Origin: Galaxea fascicularis
Taxonomy: Eukaryota > Cnidaria > Anthozoa > Scleractinia > Euphylliidae
Direction: 5' to 3'
DNA length: 64,000 nucleotides
Assembly (NCBI GenBank): GCA_948470475.1
Contig: OX419346.1
Location: 2,833,231-2,897,230, forward strand
Below, piece by piece: positions 36,020 to 49,749 of this stretch. The translations under genes and the position numbers were made by a program. Under the pieces are notes generated by a model. That model was not told the origin of the DNA and searched no databases. It saw only the letters and a program-made list of their open reading frames with translations. Within the stretch, counting starts at the first letter, position 1, and every line of letters begins with the position of its first letter.

Positions 36020-38247
36020 TTCCAAATCTGACCCAAAACTGGCCAAAAGCATGGGTTAACCCCTTTGGGTTTTGGTCAAAATTTCAACTTTGCTGAAATC
36101 TTGCACACAGCTGAAATAAGAAAAGAAATAATGTTTTGGGAGTTTTTAGAAGCATTTCAACATCATTTCTAGACTCCTCTTTGAACTAGGCACACTTTCA
36201 GCCAAATTCCAAATTTGACCCAAAACTGGCCAAAAGCATGGGTTAACCCCTTTGGGTTTTGGTCAAAATTTCAACTTTGCTGAAATCTTGCACACAGCTC
36301 AAATAAGAAGAGAAATAATGTTTTTGGAGTTTTTAGAAGCATTTCAACATCATTTCTAGACTCCTCTTTGAACTAGGCAAACTTTCAGCCAAATTCTAAA
36401 TTTCAGTCAAAACTGGCCAAAAGCATGGGTTAACCCCTTTGGGTTTTGGTCAAAATTTCAACTTTGCTGAAATCTTGCACACAGCTCAAATAAGAAGAGA
36501 AATAATGTTTTGGGAGTTTTTAGAAGCATTTCAACATCATTTCTAGACTCCTCTTTGAACTAGGCACACTTTCAGCCAAATTCCAAATTTGACCCAAAAC
36601 TGGCCAAAAGCATGGGTTAACCCCTTTGGGTTTTGGTCAAAATTTCAACGTTGCTGAAATCTTGCACACAGCTCAAATAAGAAGAGAAATAATGTTTTGG
36701 GAGTTTTTAGAAGCATTTCAACATCATTTCTAGACTCCTCTTTGAACTAGGCACACTTTCAGCCAAATTCCAAATTTGACCCAAAACTGGCCAAAAGCAT
36801 GGGTTAACCCCTTTGGGTTTTGGTCAAAATTTCAACTTTGCTGAAATCTTGCACACAGCTCAAATAAGAAGAGAAATAATGTTTTGGGAGTTTTTAGAAG
36901 CATTTCAACATCATTTCTAGACTCCTCTTTGAACTAGGCAAACTTTCAGCCAAATTCCAAATTTGACCCAAAACTGGCCAAAAGCATGGGTTAACCCCTT
37001 TGGGTTTTGGTCAAAATTTCAACTTTGCTGAAATCTTGCACACAGCTCAAATAAGAAGAGAAATAATGTTTTGGGAGTTTTTAGAAGCATTTCAACATCA
37101 TTTCTAGACTCCTCTTTGAACTAGGCACACTTTCAGCCAAATTCCAAATTTGACCCAAAACTGGCCAAAAGCATGGGTTAACCCCTTTGGGTTTTGGTCA
37201 AAATTTCAACTTTGCTGAAATCTTGCACACAGCTCAAATAAGAAGAGAAATAATGTTTTGGGAGTTTTTAGAAGCATTTCAACATCATTTCTAGACTCCT
37301 CTTTGAACTAGGCAAACTTTCAGCCAAATTCCAAATTTGACCCAAAACTGGCCAAAAGCATGGGTTAACCCCTTTGGGTTTTGGTCAAAATTTCAACTTT
37401 GCTGAAATCTTGCACACAGCTCAAATAAGAAGAGAAATAATGTTTTGGGAGTTTTTAGAAGCATTTCAACATCATTTCTAGACTCCTCTTTGAACTAGGC
37501 AAACTTTCAGCCAAATTCCAAATCTGACTCAAAACTGGCCAAAAGCATGGGTTAACCCCTTTGGGTTTTGGTCAAAATTTCAACTTTGCTGAAATCTTGC
37601 ACACAGCTGAAATAAGAAAAGAAATAATGTTTTGGGAGTTTTTAGAAGCATTTCAACATCATTTCTAGACTCCTCTTTGAACTAGGCACACTTTCAGCCA
37701 AATTCCAAATTTGACCCAAAACTGGCCAAAAGCATGGGTTAACCCCTTTGGGTTTTGGTCAAAATTTCAACTTTGCTGAAATCTTGCACACAGCTCAAAT
37801 AAGAAGAGAAATAATGTTTTGGGAGTTTTTAGAAGCATTTCAACATCATTTCTAGACTCCTCTTTGAACTAGGCAAACTTTCAGCCAAATTCTAAATTTG
37901 AGTCAAAACTGGCCAAAAGCATGGGTTAACCCCTTTGGGTTTTGGTCAAAATTTCAACTTTGCTGAAATCTTGCACACAGCTCAAATAAGAAGAGAAATA
38001 ATGTTTTGGGAGTTTTTAGAAGCATTTCAACATCATTTCTAGACTCCTCTTTGAACTAGGCACACTTTCAGCCAAATTCCAAATTTGACCCAAAACTGGC
38101 CAAAAGCATGGGTTAACCCCTTTGGGTTTTGGTCAAAATTTCAACGTTGCTGAAATCTTGCACACAGCTCAAATAAGAAGAGAAATAATGTTTTGGGAGT
38201 TTTTAGAAGCATTTCAACATCATTTCTAGACTCCTCTTTGAACTAGG
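36020..38247 (+). repeat. 8-monomer tandem duplication (offset 1,496 bp)
   Basis: AGCTGAAATAAGAAAAG (36,110 and 37,606), the odd TTCTAAATTT with AGTCAAAAC (36,404 and 37,900) and CAACGTTGC (36,649 and 38,145) share a 1,496-bp offset. A few differences separate the copies: TTTCAGTC against TTTGAGTC, TGTTTTTGGAG against TGTTTTGGGAG, and CTGACCC against CTGACTC. The same GCTGAAATAAGAAAAG variant also lies 935 bp upstream at 35,175, a 5-monomer step. Confidence 0.78.
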
Positions 38248-40132
38248 CAAACTTTCAGCCAAATTCCAAATTTGACCCAAAACTGGCCAAAAGCATGGGT
38301 TAACCCCTTTGGGTTTTGGTCAAAATTTCAACTTTGCTGAAATCTTGCACACAGCTCAAATAAGAAGAGAAATAATGTTTTGGGAGTTTTTAGAAGCATT
38401 TCAACATCATTTCTAGACTCCTCTTTGAACTAGGCACACTTTCAGCCAAATTCCAAATCTGACCAAAAACTGGCCAAAAGCATGGGTTAACCCCTTTGGG
38501 TTTTGGTCAAAATTTCAACTTTGCTGAAATCTTGCACACAGCTCAAATAAGAAAAGAAATAATGTTTTGGGAGTTTTTAGAAGCATTTCAACATCATTTC
38601 TAGACTCCTCTTTGAACTAGGCACACTTTCAGCCAAATTCCAAATTTGACCCAAAACTGGCCAAAAGCATGGGTTAACCCCTTTGGGTTTTGGTCAAAAT
38701 TTCAACTTTGCTGAAATCTTGCACACAGCTCAAATAAGAAGAGAAATAATGTTTTGGGAGTTTTTAGAAGCATTTCAACATCATTTCTAGACTCCTCTTT
38801 GAACTAGGCAAACTTTCAGCCAAATTCCAAATTTGACCCAAAACTGGCCAAAAGCATGGGTTAACCCCTTTGGGTTTTGGTCAAAATTTCAACTTTGCTG
38901 AAATCTTGCACACAGCTCAAATAAGAAGAGAAATAATGTTTTGGGAGTTTTTAGAAGCATTTCAACATCATTTCTAGACTCCTCTTTGAACTAGGCACAC
39001 TTTCAGCCAAATTCCAAATTTGACCCAAAACTGGCCAAAAGCATGGGTTAACCCCTTTGGGTTTTGGTCAAAATTTCAACGTTGCTGAAATCTTGCACAC
39101 AGCTCAAATAAGAAGAGAAATAATGTTTTGGGAGTTTTTAGAAGCATTTCAACATCATTTCTAGACTCCTCTTTGAAATAGGCAAACTTTCAGCCAAATT
39201 CCAAATTTGACCCAAAAGCATGGGTTAACCCCTTTGGGTTTTGGTAGAAATTTCAACTTTGCTGAAATCTTGCACACAGCTCAAATAAGAAGAGAAATAA
39301 TGTTTAGGGAGTTTTTAGAAGCATTACAACATCATTTCTAGACTCCTCTTTGAACTAGGCAAACTTTCAGCCAAATTCCAAATTTGACCCAAAACTGGCC
39401 AAAAGCATGGGTTAACCCCTTTGGGTTTTGGTCAAAATTTCAACTTTGCTGAAATCTTGCACACAGCTCAAATCAGAAGAGAAATAATGTTTTGGGAGTT
39501 TTTAGAAGCATTTCAACATCATTTCTAGACTCCTCTTTGAACTAGGCAAACTTTCAGCCAAATTCCAAATTTGACCCAAAACTGGCCAAAAGCATGGGTT
39601 AACCCCTTTGGGTTTTGGTCAAAATTTCAACTTTGCTGAAATCTTGCACACAGCTCAAATAAGAAGAGAAATAATGTTTTGGGAGTTTTTAGAAGCATTT
39701 CAACATCATTTCTAGACTCCTCTTTGAACTAGGCACACTTTCAGCCAAATTCCAAATTTGACCCAAAACTGGCCAAAAGCATGGGTTAACCCCTTTGGGT
39801 TTTGGTCAAAATTTCAACTTTGCTGAAATCTTGCACACAGCTCAAATAAGAAGAGAAATAATGTTTTGGGAGTTTTTAGAAGCATTTCAACATCATTTCT
39901 AGACTCCTCTTTGAACTAGGCAAACTTTCAGCCAAATTCCAAATTTGACCCAAAACTGGCCAAAAGCATGGGTTAACCCCTTTGGGTTTTGGTCAAAATT
40001 TCAACTTTGCTGAAATCTTGCACACAGCTCAAATAAGAAGAGAAATAATGTTTTGGGAGTTTTTAGAAGCATTTCAACATCATTTCTAGACTCCTCTTTG
40101 AACTAGGCACACTTTCAGCCAAATTCCAAATT
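38063..40132 (+). repeat. Segmental duplication, copy 1 (offset 3,730 bp)
   Basis: About 2,070 bp recurs 3,730 bp downstream (20 monomers minus 10). Shared markers are CAACGTTGC (38,145 and 41,875), AAATCTGACCAAAAAC (38,454 and 42,184), AAGAAAAGAAATAATG (about 38,551 and 42,281), and the 177-bp monomer with GGTAGAAATTTC, GTTTAGGGAG and GCATTACAAC. I noted only two mismatches: CAACTTT against CAATTTT near 39,257, and AAATCAG against AAATAAG near 39,473. The right edge is GACCAAAA against GACCCAAA at 40,133. Confidence 0.85.
39217..39393 (+). repeat. 177-bp monomer, 10-bp deletion (1 of 2)
   Basis: GACCCAAAACTGGCCAAAAGC is shortened to GACCCAAAAGC. Ten bases between two CCAAAA direct repeats are gone and one CCAAAA is kept. 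The loss lies in the left arm of the junction dyad. The monomer also carries GGTAGAAATTTC, GTTTAGGGAG and GCATTACAAC, making it one of the most divergent units in this part of the array. Confidence 0.95.
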
Positions 40133-41600
40133 TGACCAAAAACTGGCCAAAAGCATGGGTTAACCCCTTTGGGTTTTGGTCAAAATTTCAACTTTGCTGA
40201 AATCTTGCACACAGCTCAAATAAGAAGAGAAATAATGTTTTGGGAGTTTTTAGAAGCATTTCAACATCATTTCTAGACTCCTCTTTGAACTAGGCGCACT
40301 TTCAGCTAAATTCCAAATTTGACCCAAAACTGGCCAAAAGCATGGGTTAACCCCTTTGGGTTTTGGTCAAAATTTCAACTTTGCTGAAATCTTGCACACA
40401 GCTCAAATAAGAAGAGAAATAATGTTTTGGGAGTTTTTAGAAGCATTTCAACATCATTTCTAGACTCCTCTTTGAACTAGGCAAACTTTCAGCCAAATTC
40501 CAAATTTGACCCAAAACTGGCCAAAAGCATGGGTTAACCCCTTTGGGTTTTGGTCAAAATTTCAACTTTGCTGAAATCTTGCACACAGCTCAAATAAGAA
40601 GAGAAATAATGTTTTGGGAGTTTTTAGAAGCATTTCAACATCATTTCTAGACTCCTCTTTGAACTAGGCAAACTTTCAGCCAAATTCCAAATCTGACCCA
40701 AAACTGGCCAAAAGCATGGGTTAACCCCTTTGGGTTTTGGTCAAAATTTCAACTTTGCTGAAATCTTGCACACAGCTCAAATAAGAAGAGAAATAATGTT
40801 TTGGGAGTTTTTATAGGCATTTCAACATCATTTCTAGACTCCTCTTTGAACTAGGCAAACTTTCAGCCAAATTCCAAATTTGACCCAAAACTGGCCAAAA
40901 GCATGGGTTAACCCCTTTGGGTTTTGGTCAAAATTTCAACTTTGCTGAAATCTTGCACACAGCTCAAATAAGAAGAGAAATAATGTTTTGGGAGTTTTTA
41001 GAAGCATTTCAACATCATTTCTAGACTCCTCTTTGAACTAGGCAAACTTTCAGCCAAATTCCAAATTTGACCCAAAACTGGCCAAAAGCATGGGTTAACC
41101 CCTTTGGGTTTTGGTCAAAATTTCAACTTTGCTGAAATCTTGCACACAGCTCAAATAAGAAGAGAAATAATGTTTTGGGAGTTTTTAGAAGCATTTCAAC
41201 ATCATTTCTAGACTCCTCTTTGAACTAGGCAAACTTTCAGCCAAATTCCAAATTTGACCCAAAACTGGCCAAAAGCATGGGTTAACCCCTTTGGGTTTTG
41301 GTCAAAATTTCAACTTTGCTGAAATCTTGCACACAGCTCAAATAAGAAGAGAAATAATGTTTTGGGAGTTTTTAGAAGCATTTCAACATCATTTCTAGAC
41401 TCCTCTTTGAACTAGGCAAACTTTCAGCCAAATTCCAAATCTGACCCAAAACTGGCCAAAAGCATGGGTTAACCCCTTTGGGTTTTGGTCAAAATTTCAA
41501 CTTTGCTGAAATCTTGCACACAGCTGAAATAAGAAAAGAAATAATGTTTTGGGAGTTTTTAGAAGCATTTCAACATCATTTCTAGACTCCTCTTTGAACT
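40133..41600 (+). repeat. Long-range duplicated segment, copy 2 (offset 6,348 bp)
   Basis: Second copy of 33,787-35,250 with the same markers (GACCAAAAACTGG, GGCGCAC with CAGCTAAATT, AAATCTGACC, AGCTGAAATAAGAAAAG). It abuts the right end of the 3,730-bp-offset segment, so the boundary near 40,133 is a visible junction between two duplication histories. Confidence 0.78.
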
Positions 41601-41792
41601 AGGCACACTTTCAGCCAAATTCCAAATTTGACCCAAAACTGGCCAAAAGCATGGGTTAACCCCTTTGGGTTTTGGTCAAAATTTCAACTTTGCTGAAATC
41701 TTGCACACAGCTGAAATAAGAAAAGAAATAATGTTTTGGGAGTTTTTAGAAGCATTTCAACATCATTTCTAGACTCCTCTTTGAACTAGGCA

Positions 41793-43862
41793 AACTTTCA
41801 GCCAAATTCCAAATTTGACCCAAAACTGGCCAAAAGCATGGGTTAACCCCTTTGGGTTTTGGTCAAAATTTCAACGTTGCTGAAATCTTGCACACAGCTC
41901 AAATAAGAAGAGAAATAATGTTTTGGGAGTTTTTAGAAGCATTTCAACATCATTTCTAGACTCCTCTTTGAACTAGGCAAACTTTCAGCCAAATTCCAAA
42001 TTTGACCCAAAACTGGCCAAAAGCATGGGTTAACCCCTTTGGGTTTTGGTCAAAATTTCAACTTTGCTGAAATCTTGCACACAGCTCAAATAAGAAGAGA
42101 AATAATGTTTTGGGAGTTTTTAGAAGCATTTCAACATCATTTCTAGACTCCTCTTTGAACTAGGCACACTTTCAGCCAAATTCCAAATCTGACCAAAAAC
42201 TGGCCAAAAGCATGGGTTAACCCCTTTGGGTTTTGGTCAAAATTTCAACTTTGCTGAAATCTTGCACACAGCTCAAATAAGAAAAGAAATAATGTTTTGG
42301 GAGTTTTTAGAAGCATTTCAACATCATTTCTAGACTCCTCTTTGAACTAGGCACACTTTCAGCCAAATTCCAAATTTGACCCAAAACTGGCCAAAAGCAT
42401 GGGTTAACCCCTTTGGGTTTTGGTCAAAATTTCAACTTTGCTGAAATCTTGCACACAGCTCAAATAAGAAGAGAAATAATGTTTTGGGAGTTTTTAGAAG
42501 CATTTCAACATCATTTCTAGACTCCTCTTTGAACTAGGCAAACTTTCAGCCAAATTCCAAATTTGACCCAAAACTGGCCAAAAGCATGGGTTAACCCCTT
42601 TGGGTTTTGGTCAAAATTTCAACTTTGCTGAAATCTTGCACACAGCTCAAATAAGAAGAGAAATAATGTTTTGGGAGTTTTTAGAAGCATTTCAACATCA
42701 TTTCTAGACTCCTCTTTGAACTAGGCACACTTTCAGCCAAATTCCAAATTTGACCCAAAACTGGCCAAAAGCATGGGTTAACCCCTTTGGGTTTTGGTCA
42801 AAATTTCAACGTTGCTGAAATCTTGCACACAGCTCAAATAAGAAGAGAAATAATGTTTTGGGAGTTTTTAGAAGCATTTCAACATCATTTCTAGACTCCT
42901 CTTTGAAATAGGCAAACTTTCAGCCAAATTCCAAATTTGACCCAAAAGCATGGGTTAACCCCTTTGGGTTTTGGTAGAAATTTCAATTTTGCTGAAATCT
43001 TGCACACAGCTCAAATAAGAAGAGAAATAATGTTTAGGGAGTTTTTAGAAGCATTACAACATCATTTCTAGACTCCTCTTTGAACTAGGCAAACTTTCAG
43101 CCAAATTCCAAATTTGACCCAAAACTGGCCAAAAGCATGGGTTAACCCCTTTGGGTTTTGGTCAAAATTTCAACTTTGCTGAAATCTTGCACACAGCTCA
43201 AATAAGAAGAGAAATAATGTTTTGGGAGTTTTTAGAAGCATTTCAACATCATTTCTAGACTCCTCTTTGAACTAGGCAAACTTTCAGCCAAATTCCAAAT
43301 TTGACCCAAAACTGGCCAAAAGCATGGGTTAACCCCTTTGGGTTTTGGTCAAAATTTCAACTTTGCTGAAATCTTGCACACAGCTCAAATAAGAAGAGAA
43401 ATAATGTTTTGGGAGTTTTTAGAAGCATTTCAACATCATTTCTAGACTCCTCTTTGAACTAGGCACACTTTCAGCCAAATTCCAAATTTGACCCAAAACT
43501 GGCCAAAAGCATGGGTTAACCCCTTTGGGTTTTGGTCAAAATTTCAACTTTGCTGAAATCTTGCACACAGCTCAAATAAGAAGAGAAATAATGTTTTGGG
43601 AGTTTTTAGAAGCATTTCAACATCATTTCTAGACTCCTCTTTGAACTAGGCAAACTTTCAGCCAAATTCCAAATTTGACCCAAAACTGGCCAAAAGCATG
43701 GGTTAACCCCTTTGGGTTTTGGTCAAAATTTCAACTTTGCTGAAATCTTGCACACAGCTCAAATAAGAAGAGAAATAATGTTTTGGGAGTTTTTAGAAGC
43801 ATTTCAACATCATTTCTAGACTCCTCTTTGAACTAGGCACACTTTCAGCCAAATTCCAAATT
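41793..43862 (+). repeat. Segmental duplication, copy 2 (offset 3,730 bp)
   Basis: Second copy of 38,063-40,132 with the same marker order, including a 177-bp monomer at 42,947. It ends near 43,863, where the sequence reverts to GACCCAAAAC. Confidence 0.85.
42947..43123 (+). repeat. 177-bp monomer, 10-bp deletion (2 of 2)
   Basis: Copy of the 39,217 monomer carried by the 3,730-bp-offset duplication, with the same CCAAAA-flanked 10-bp loss. It differs by CAATTTTGC where the first copy has CAACTTTGC. Confidence 0.95.
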
Positions 43863-46301
43863 TGACCCAAAACTGGCCAAAAGCATGGGTTAACCCCTTT
43901 GGGTTTTGGTCAAAATTTCAACTTTGCTGAAATCTTGCACACAGCTCAAATAAGAAGAGAAATAATGTTTTGGGAGTTTTTAGAAGCATTTCAACATCAT
44001 TTCTAGACTCCTCTTTGAACTAGGCAAACTTTCAGCCAAATTCCAAATTTGACCCAAAACTGGCCAAAAGCATGGGTTAACCCCTTTGGGTTTTGGTCAA
44101 AATTTCAACTTTGCTGAAATCTTGCACACAGCTCAAATAAGAAGAGAAATAATGTTTTGGGAGTTTTTAGAAGCATTTCAACATCATTTCTAGACTCCTC
44201 TTTGAACTAGGCACACTTTCAGCCAAATTCCAAATCTGACCCAAAACTGGCCAAAAGCATGGGTTAACCCCTTTGGGTTTTGGTCAAAATTTCAACTTTG
44301 CTGAAATCTTGCACACAGCTGAAATAAGAAAAGAAATAATGTTTTGGGAGTTTTTAGAAGCATTTCAACATCATTTCTAGACTCCTCTTTGAACTAGGCA
44401 CACTTTCAGCCAAATTCCAAATCTGACCCAAAACTGGCCAAAAGCATGGGTTAACCCCTTTGGGTTTTGGTCAAAATTTCAACTTTGCTGAAATCTTGCA
44501 CACAGCTGAAATAAGAAAAGAAATAATGTTTTGGGAGTTTTTAGAAGCATTTCAACATCATTTCTAGACTCCTCTTTGAACTAGGCACACTTTCAGCCAA
44601 ATTCCAAATGTGACCCAAAACTGGCCAAAAGCATGGGTTAACCCCTTTGGGTTTTGGTCAAAATTTCAACTTTGCTGAAATCTTGCACACAGCTCAAATA
44701 AGAAGAGAAATAATGTTTTGGGAGTTTTTAGAAGCATTTCAACATCATTTCTAGACTCCTCTTTGAACTAGGCAAACTTTCAGCCAAATTCGAAATTTGA
44801 GTCAAAACTGGCCAAAAGCATGGGTTAACCCCTTTGGGTTTTGGTCAAAATTTCAACTTTGCTGAAATCTTGCACACAGCTCAAATAAGAAGAGAAATAA
44901 TGTTTTGGGAGTTTTTAGAAGCATTTTAACGTCATTTCTAGACTCCTCTTTGAACTAGGCAAACTTTTAGCCAAATTCCAAATTTGACCCAAAACTGGCT
45001 AAAAGCATGGGTTAACCCCTTTGGGTTTTGGTCAAAATTTCAACTTTGCTGAAATCTTGCACACAGCTCAAATAAGAAGAGAAATAATGTTTTGGGAGTT
45101 TTTAGAAGCATTTCAACATCATTTCTAGACTCCTCTTTGAACTAGGCAAACTTTCAGCCAAATTCCAAATTTGACCCAAAACTGGCCAAAAGCATGGGTT
45201 AACCCCTTTGGGTTTTGGTCAAAATTTCAACTTTGCTGAAATCTTGCACACAGCTCAAATAAGAAGAGAAATAATGTTTTGGGAGTTTTTAGAAGCATTT
45301 CAACATCATTTCTAGACTCCTCTTTGAACTAGGCACACTTTCAGCCAAATTCCAAATTTGACCCAAAACTGGCCAAAAGCATGGGTTAACCCCTTTGGGT
45401 TTTGGTCAAAATTTCAACTTTGCTGAAATCTTGCACACAGCTCAAATAAGAAGAGAAATAATGTTTTGGGAGTTTTTAGAAGCATTTCAACATCATTTCT
45501 AGACTCCTCTTTGAACTAAGCAAACTTTCAGCCAAATTCCAAATCTGACCCAAAACTGGCCAAAAGCATGGGTTAACCCCTTTGGGTTTTGGTCAAAATT
45601 TCAACTTTGCTGAAATCTTGCACACAGCTCAAATAAGAAGAGAAATAATGTTTTGGGAGTTTTTAGAAGCATTTCAACATCATTTCTAGACTCCTCTTTG
45701 AACTAGGCAAACTTTCAGCCAAATTCCAAATCTGACCCAAAACTGGCCAAAAGCATGGGTTAACCTCTTTGGGTTTTGGTCAAAATTTCAACTTTGCTGA
45801 AATCTTGCACACAGCTCAAATAAGAAGAGAAATAATGTTTTGGGAGTTTTTAGAAGCATTTCAACATCATTTCTAGACTCCTCTTTGAACTAGGCAAACT
45901 TTCAGCCAAATTCCAAATTTGACCCAAAACTGGCCAAAAGCATGGGTTAACCCCTTTGGGTTTTGGTCAAAATTTCAACTTTGCTGAACTCTTGCACACA
46001 CCTCAAATAAGAAGAGAAATAATGTTTTGGGAGTTTTTAGAAGCATTTCAACGTCATTTCTAGACTCCTCTTTGAACTAGGCAAACTTTCAGCCAAATTC
46101 CAAATCTGACCCAAAACTGGCCAAAAGCATGGGTTAACCCCTTTGGGTTTTGGTCAAAATTTCAACTTTGCTGAAATCTTGCACACAGCTCAAATAAGAA
46201 GAGAAATAATGTTTGGGAGTTTTTAGAAGCATTTCAACATCATTTCTAGACTCCTCTTTGAACTAGGCAAACTTTCAGCCAAATTCCAAAGTTGACCCAA
46301 A

Positions 46302-46474
46302 ACTGGCCAAAAGAATGGGTTTTGGTCAAAATTTCAACTTTGCTGAAATCTTGCACACAGCTCAAATCAGAAGAGAAATAATGTTTTGGGAGTTTTTAGA
46401 AGCATTTCAACATCATTTCTAGACTCCTCTTTGAACTAGGCAAACTTTCAGCCAAATTCCAAATCTGACCCAAA
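46302..46474 (+). repeat. 173-bp monomer, 14-bp deletion (5 of 8)
   Basis: GAATGGGTTTTGG form with the same C-to-A change at position 13 as the four copies near 10.8-19.4 kb. Here it has normal TTGCTGAAATC and instead carries AAATCAGAAG. It therefore represents a second sub-lineage of the same deletion. Confidence 0.95.
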
Positions 46475-48157
46475 ACTGGTCAAAAGCATGGGTTAACCCC
46501 TTTGGGTTTTGGTCAAAATTTCAACTTTGCTGAAATCTTGCACACAGCTCAAATAAGAAGAGAAATAATGTTTTGGGAGTTTTTAGAAGCATTTCAACGT
46601 CATTTCTAGACTCCTCTTTGAACTAGGCAAACTTTTAGCCAAATTCCAAATCTGACCCAAAACTGGCCAAAAGCATGGGTTAACCCCTTTGGGTTTTGGT
46701 CAAAATTTCAACGTTGCTGAAATCTTGCACACAGCTCAAATAAGAAGGGAAATAATGTTTTGGGAGTTTTTAGAAGCATTTCAACGTCATTTCTAGACTC
46801 CTCTTTGAACTAGGCAAACTTTTAGCCAAATTCCAAATTTGACCCAAAACTGGCTAAAAGCATGGGTTAACCCCTTTGGGTTTTGGTCAAAATTTCAACT
46901 TTGCTGAAATCTTGCACACAGCTCAAATAAGAAGAGAAATAATGTTTTGGGAGTTTTTAGAAGCATTTCAACATCATTTCTAGACTCCTCTTTGAACTAG
47001 GCAAACTTTCAGCCAAATTCCAAATTTGACCCAAAACTGGCCAAAAGCATGGGTTAACCCCTTTGGGTTTTGGTCAAAATTTCAACTTTGCTGAAATCTT
47101 GCACACAGCTCAAATAAGAAGAGAAATAATGTTTTGGGAGTTTTTAGAAGCATTTCAACAACATTTTTTAGACTCCTCTTTGAAGTAGGCAAACTTTCAG
47201 CCAAATTCCAAATTTGACCCAAAACTGGCCAAAAGCATGGGTTAACCCCTTTGGGTTTTGGTCAAAATTTCAACTTTGCTGAAATCTTGCACACAGCTCA
47301 AATAAGAAGAGAAATAATGTTTTGGGAGTTTTTAGAAGCATTTCAACGTCATTTCTAGACTCCTCTTTGAACTAGGCAAACTTTCAGCCAAATTCTAAAT
47401 TTGACCCAAAACTGGCCAAAAGCATGGGTTAACCCCTTTGGGTTTTGGTCAAAATTTCAACTTTGCTGAAATCTTGCACACACCTCAAATAAGAAGAGAA
47501 ATAATGTTTTGGGAGTTTTTAGAAGCATTTCAACATCATTTCTAGACTCCTCTTTGAACTAGGCAAACTTTCAGCCAAATTTCAAATTTGACCCAAAACT
47601 GGCCAAAAGCATGGGTTATCTGGTTTGGGTTTTGGTCAAAATTTCAACTTTGCTGAAATCTTGCACACAGCTCAAATAAGAAGAGAAATAATGTTTTGGG
47701 AGTTTTTAGAAGCATTTCAACATCATTTCTAGACTCCTCTTTGAACTAGGCAAACTTTCAGCCAAATTCCAAATTTGACCCAAAACTGGGCAAAAGCATG
47801 GGTTAACCCCTTTGGGTTTTGGTCAAAATTTCAACTTTGCTGAAATCTTGCACACAGCTCAAATAAGAAGAGAAATAATGTTTTGGGAGTTTTTAGAAGC
47901 ATTTCAACATCATTTCTAGACTCCTCTTTGAACTAGGCAAACTTTCAGCCAAATTCCAAATCTGACCCAAAACTGGCCAAAAGCATGGGTTAACCCCTTT
48001 GGGTTTTGGTCAAAATTTCAACTTTGCTGAAATCTTGCACACAGCTCAAATAAGAAGAGAAATAATGTTTGGGAGTTTTTAGAAGCATTTCAACATCATT
48101 TCTAGACTCCTCTTTGAACTAGGCAAACTTTCAGCCAAATTCCAAAGTTGACCCAAA

Positions 48158-48330
48158 ACTGGCCAAAAGAATGGGTTTTGGTCAAAATTTCAACTTTGCT
48201 GAAATCTTGCACACAGCTCAAATCAGAAGAGAAATAATGTTTTGGGAGTTTTTAGAAGCATTTCAACATCATTTCTAGACTCCTCTTTGAACTAGGCAAA
48301 CTTTCAGCCAAATTCCAAATCTGACCCAAA
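48158..48330 (+). repeat. 173-bp monomer, 14-bp deletion (6 of 8)
   Basis: Copy of 46,302-46,474 placed 1,856 bp downstream by the 10-monomer tandem duplication, with the same AAATCAGAAG variant. Confidence 0.95.
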
Positions 48331-49749
48331 ACTGGTCAAAAGCATGGGTTAACCCCTTTGGGTTTTGGTCAAAATTTCAACTTTGCTGAAATCTTGCACA
48401 CAGCTCAAATAAGAAGAGAAATAATGTTTTGGGAGTTTTTAGAAGCATTTCAACGTCATTTCTAGACTCCTCTTTGAACTAGGCAAACTTTTAGCCAAAT
48501 TCCAAATCTGACCCAAAACTGGCCAAAAGCATGGGTTAACCCCTTTGGGTTTTGGTCAAAATTTCAACGTTGCTGAAATCTTGCACACAGCTCAAATAAG
48601 AAGGGAAATAATGTTTTGGGAGTTTTTAGAAGCATTTCAACGTCATTTCTAGACTCCTCTTTGAACTAGGCAAACTTTTAGCCAAATTCCAAATTTGACC
48701 CAAAACTGGCTAAAAGCATGGGTTAACCCCTTTGGGTTTTGGTCAAAATTTCAACTTTGCTGAAATCTTGCACACAGCTCAAATAAGAAGAGAAATAATG
48801 TTTTGGGAGTTTTTAGAAGCATTTCAACATCATTTCTAGACTCCTCTTTGAACTAGGCAAACTTTCAGCCAAATTCCAAATTTGACCCAAAACTGGCCAA
48901 AAGCATGGGTTAACCCCTTTGGGTTTTGGTCAAAATTTCAACTTTGCTGAAATCTTGCACACAGCTCAAATAAGAAGAGAAATAATGTTTTGGGAGTTTT
49001 TAGAAGCATTTCAACAACATTTTTTAGACTCCTCTTTGAAGTAGGCAAACTTTCAGCCAAATTCCAAATTTGACCCAAAACTGGCCAAAAGCATGGGTTA
49101 ACCCCTTTGGGTTTTGGTCAAAATTTCAACTTTGCTGAAATCTTGCACACAGCTCAAATAAGAAGAGAAATAATGTTTTGGGAGTTTTTAGAAGCATTTC
49201 AACGTCATTTCTAGACTCCTCTTTGAACTAGGCAAACTTTCAGCCAAATTCTAAATTTGACCCAAAACTGGCCAAAAGCATGGGTTAACCCCTTTGGGTT
49301 TTGGTCAAAATTTCAACTTTGCTGAAATCTTGCACACACCTCAAATAAGAAGAGAAATAATGTTTTGGGAGTTTTTAGAAGCATTTCAACATCATTTCTA
49401 GACTCCTCTTTGAACTAGGCAAACTTTCAGCCAAATTTCAAATTTGACCCAAAACTGGCCAAAAGCATGGGTTATCTGGTTTGGGTTTTGGTCAAAATTT
49501 CAACTTTGCTGAAATCTTGCACACAGCTCAAATAAGAAGAGAAATAATGTTTTGGGAGTTTTTAGAAGCATTTCAACATCATTTCTAGACTCCTCTTTGA
49601 ACTAGGCAAACTTTCAGCCAAATTCCAAATTTGACCCAAAACTGGGCAAAAGCATGGGTTAACCCCTTTGGGTTTTGGTCAAAATTTCAACTTTGCTGAA
49701 ATCTTGCACACAGCTCAAATAAGAAGAGAAATAATGTTTTGGGAGTTTT

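Noticed and set aside
39211..39330. Foreign insertion at the divergent monomer with GGTAGAAATT and GCATTACAAC
   Set aside because: It aligns along its full length to the consensus with a 10-bp deletion and a few substitutions, and recurs at 42,947; it is a satellite variant.
47605..47640. GGGTTATCTGGTTTGGG as a possible binding-site replacement
   Set aside because: It is a small cluster of substitutions at the palindrome centre seen in one duplicated pair (about 47,612 and 49,468); there is no support for a function.
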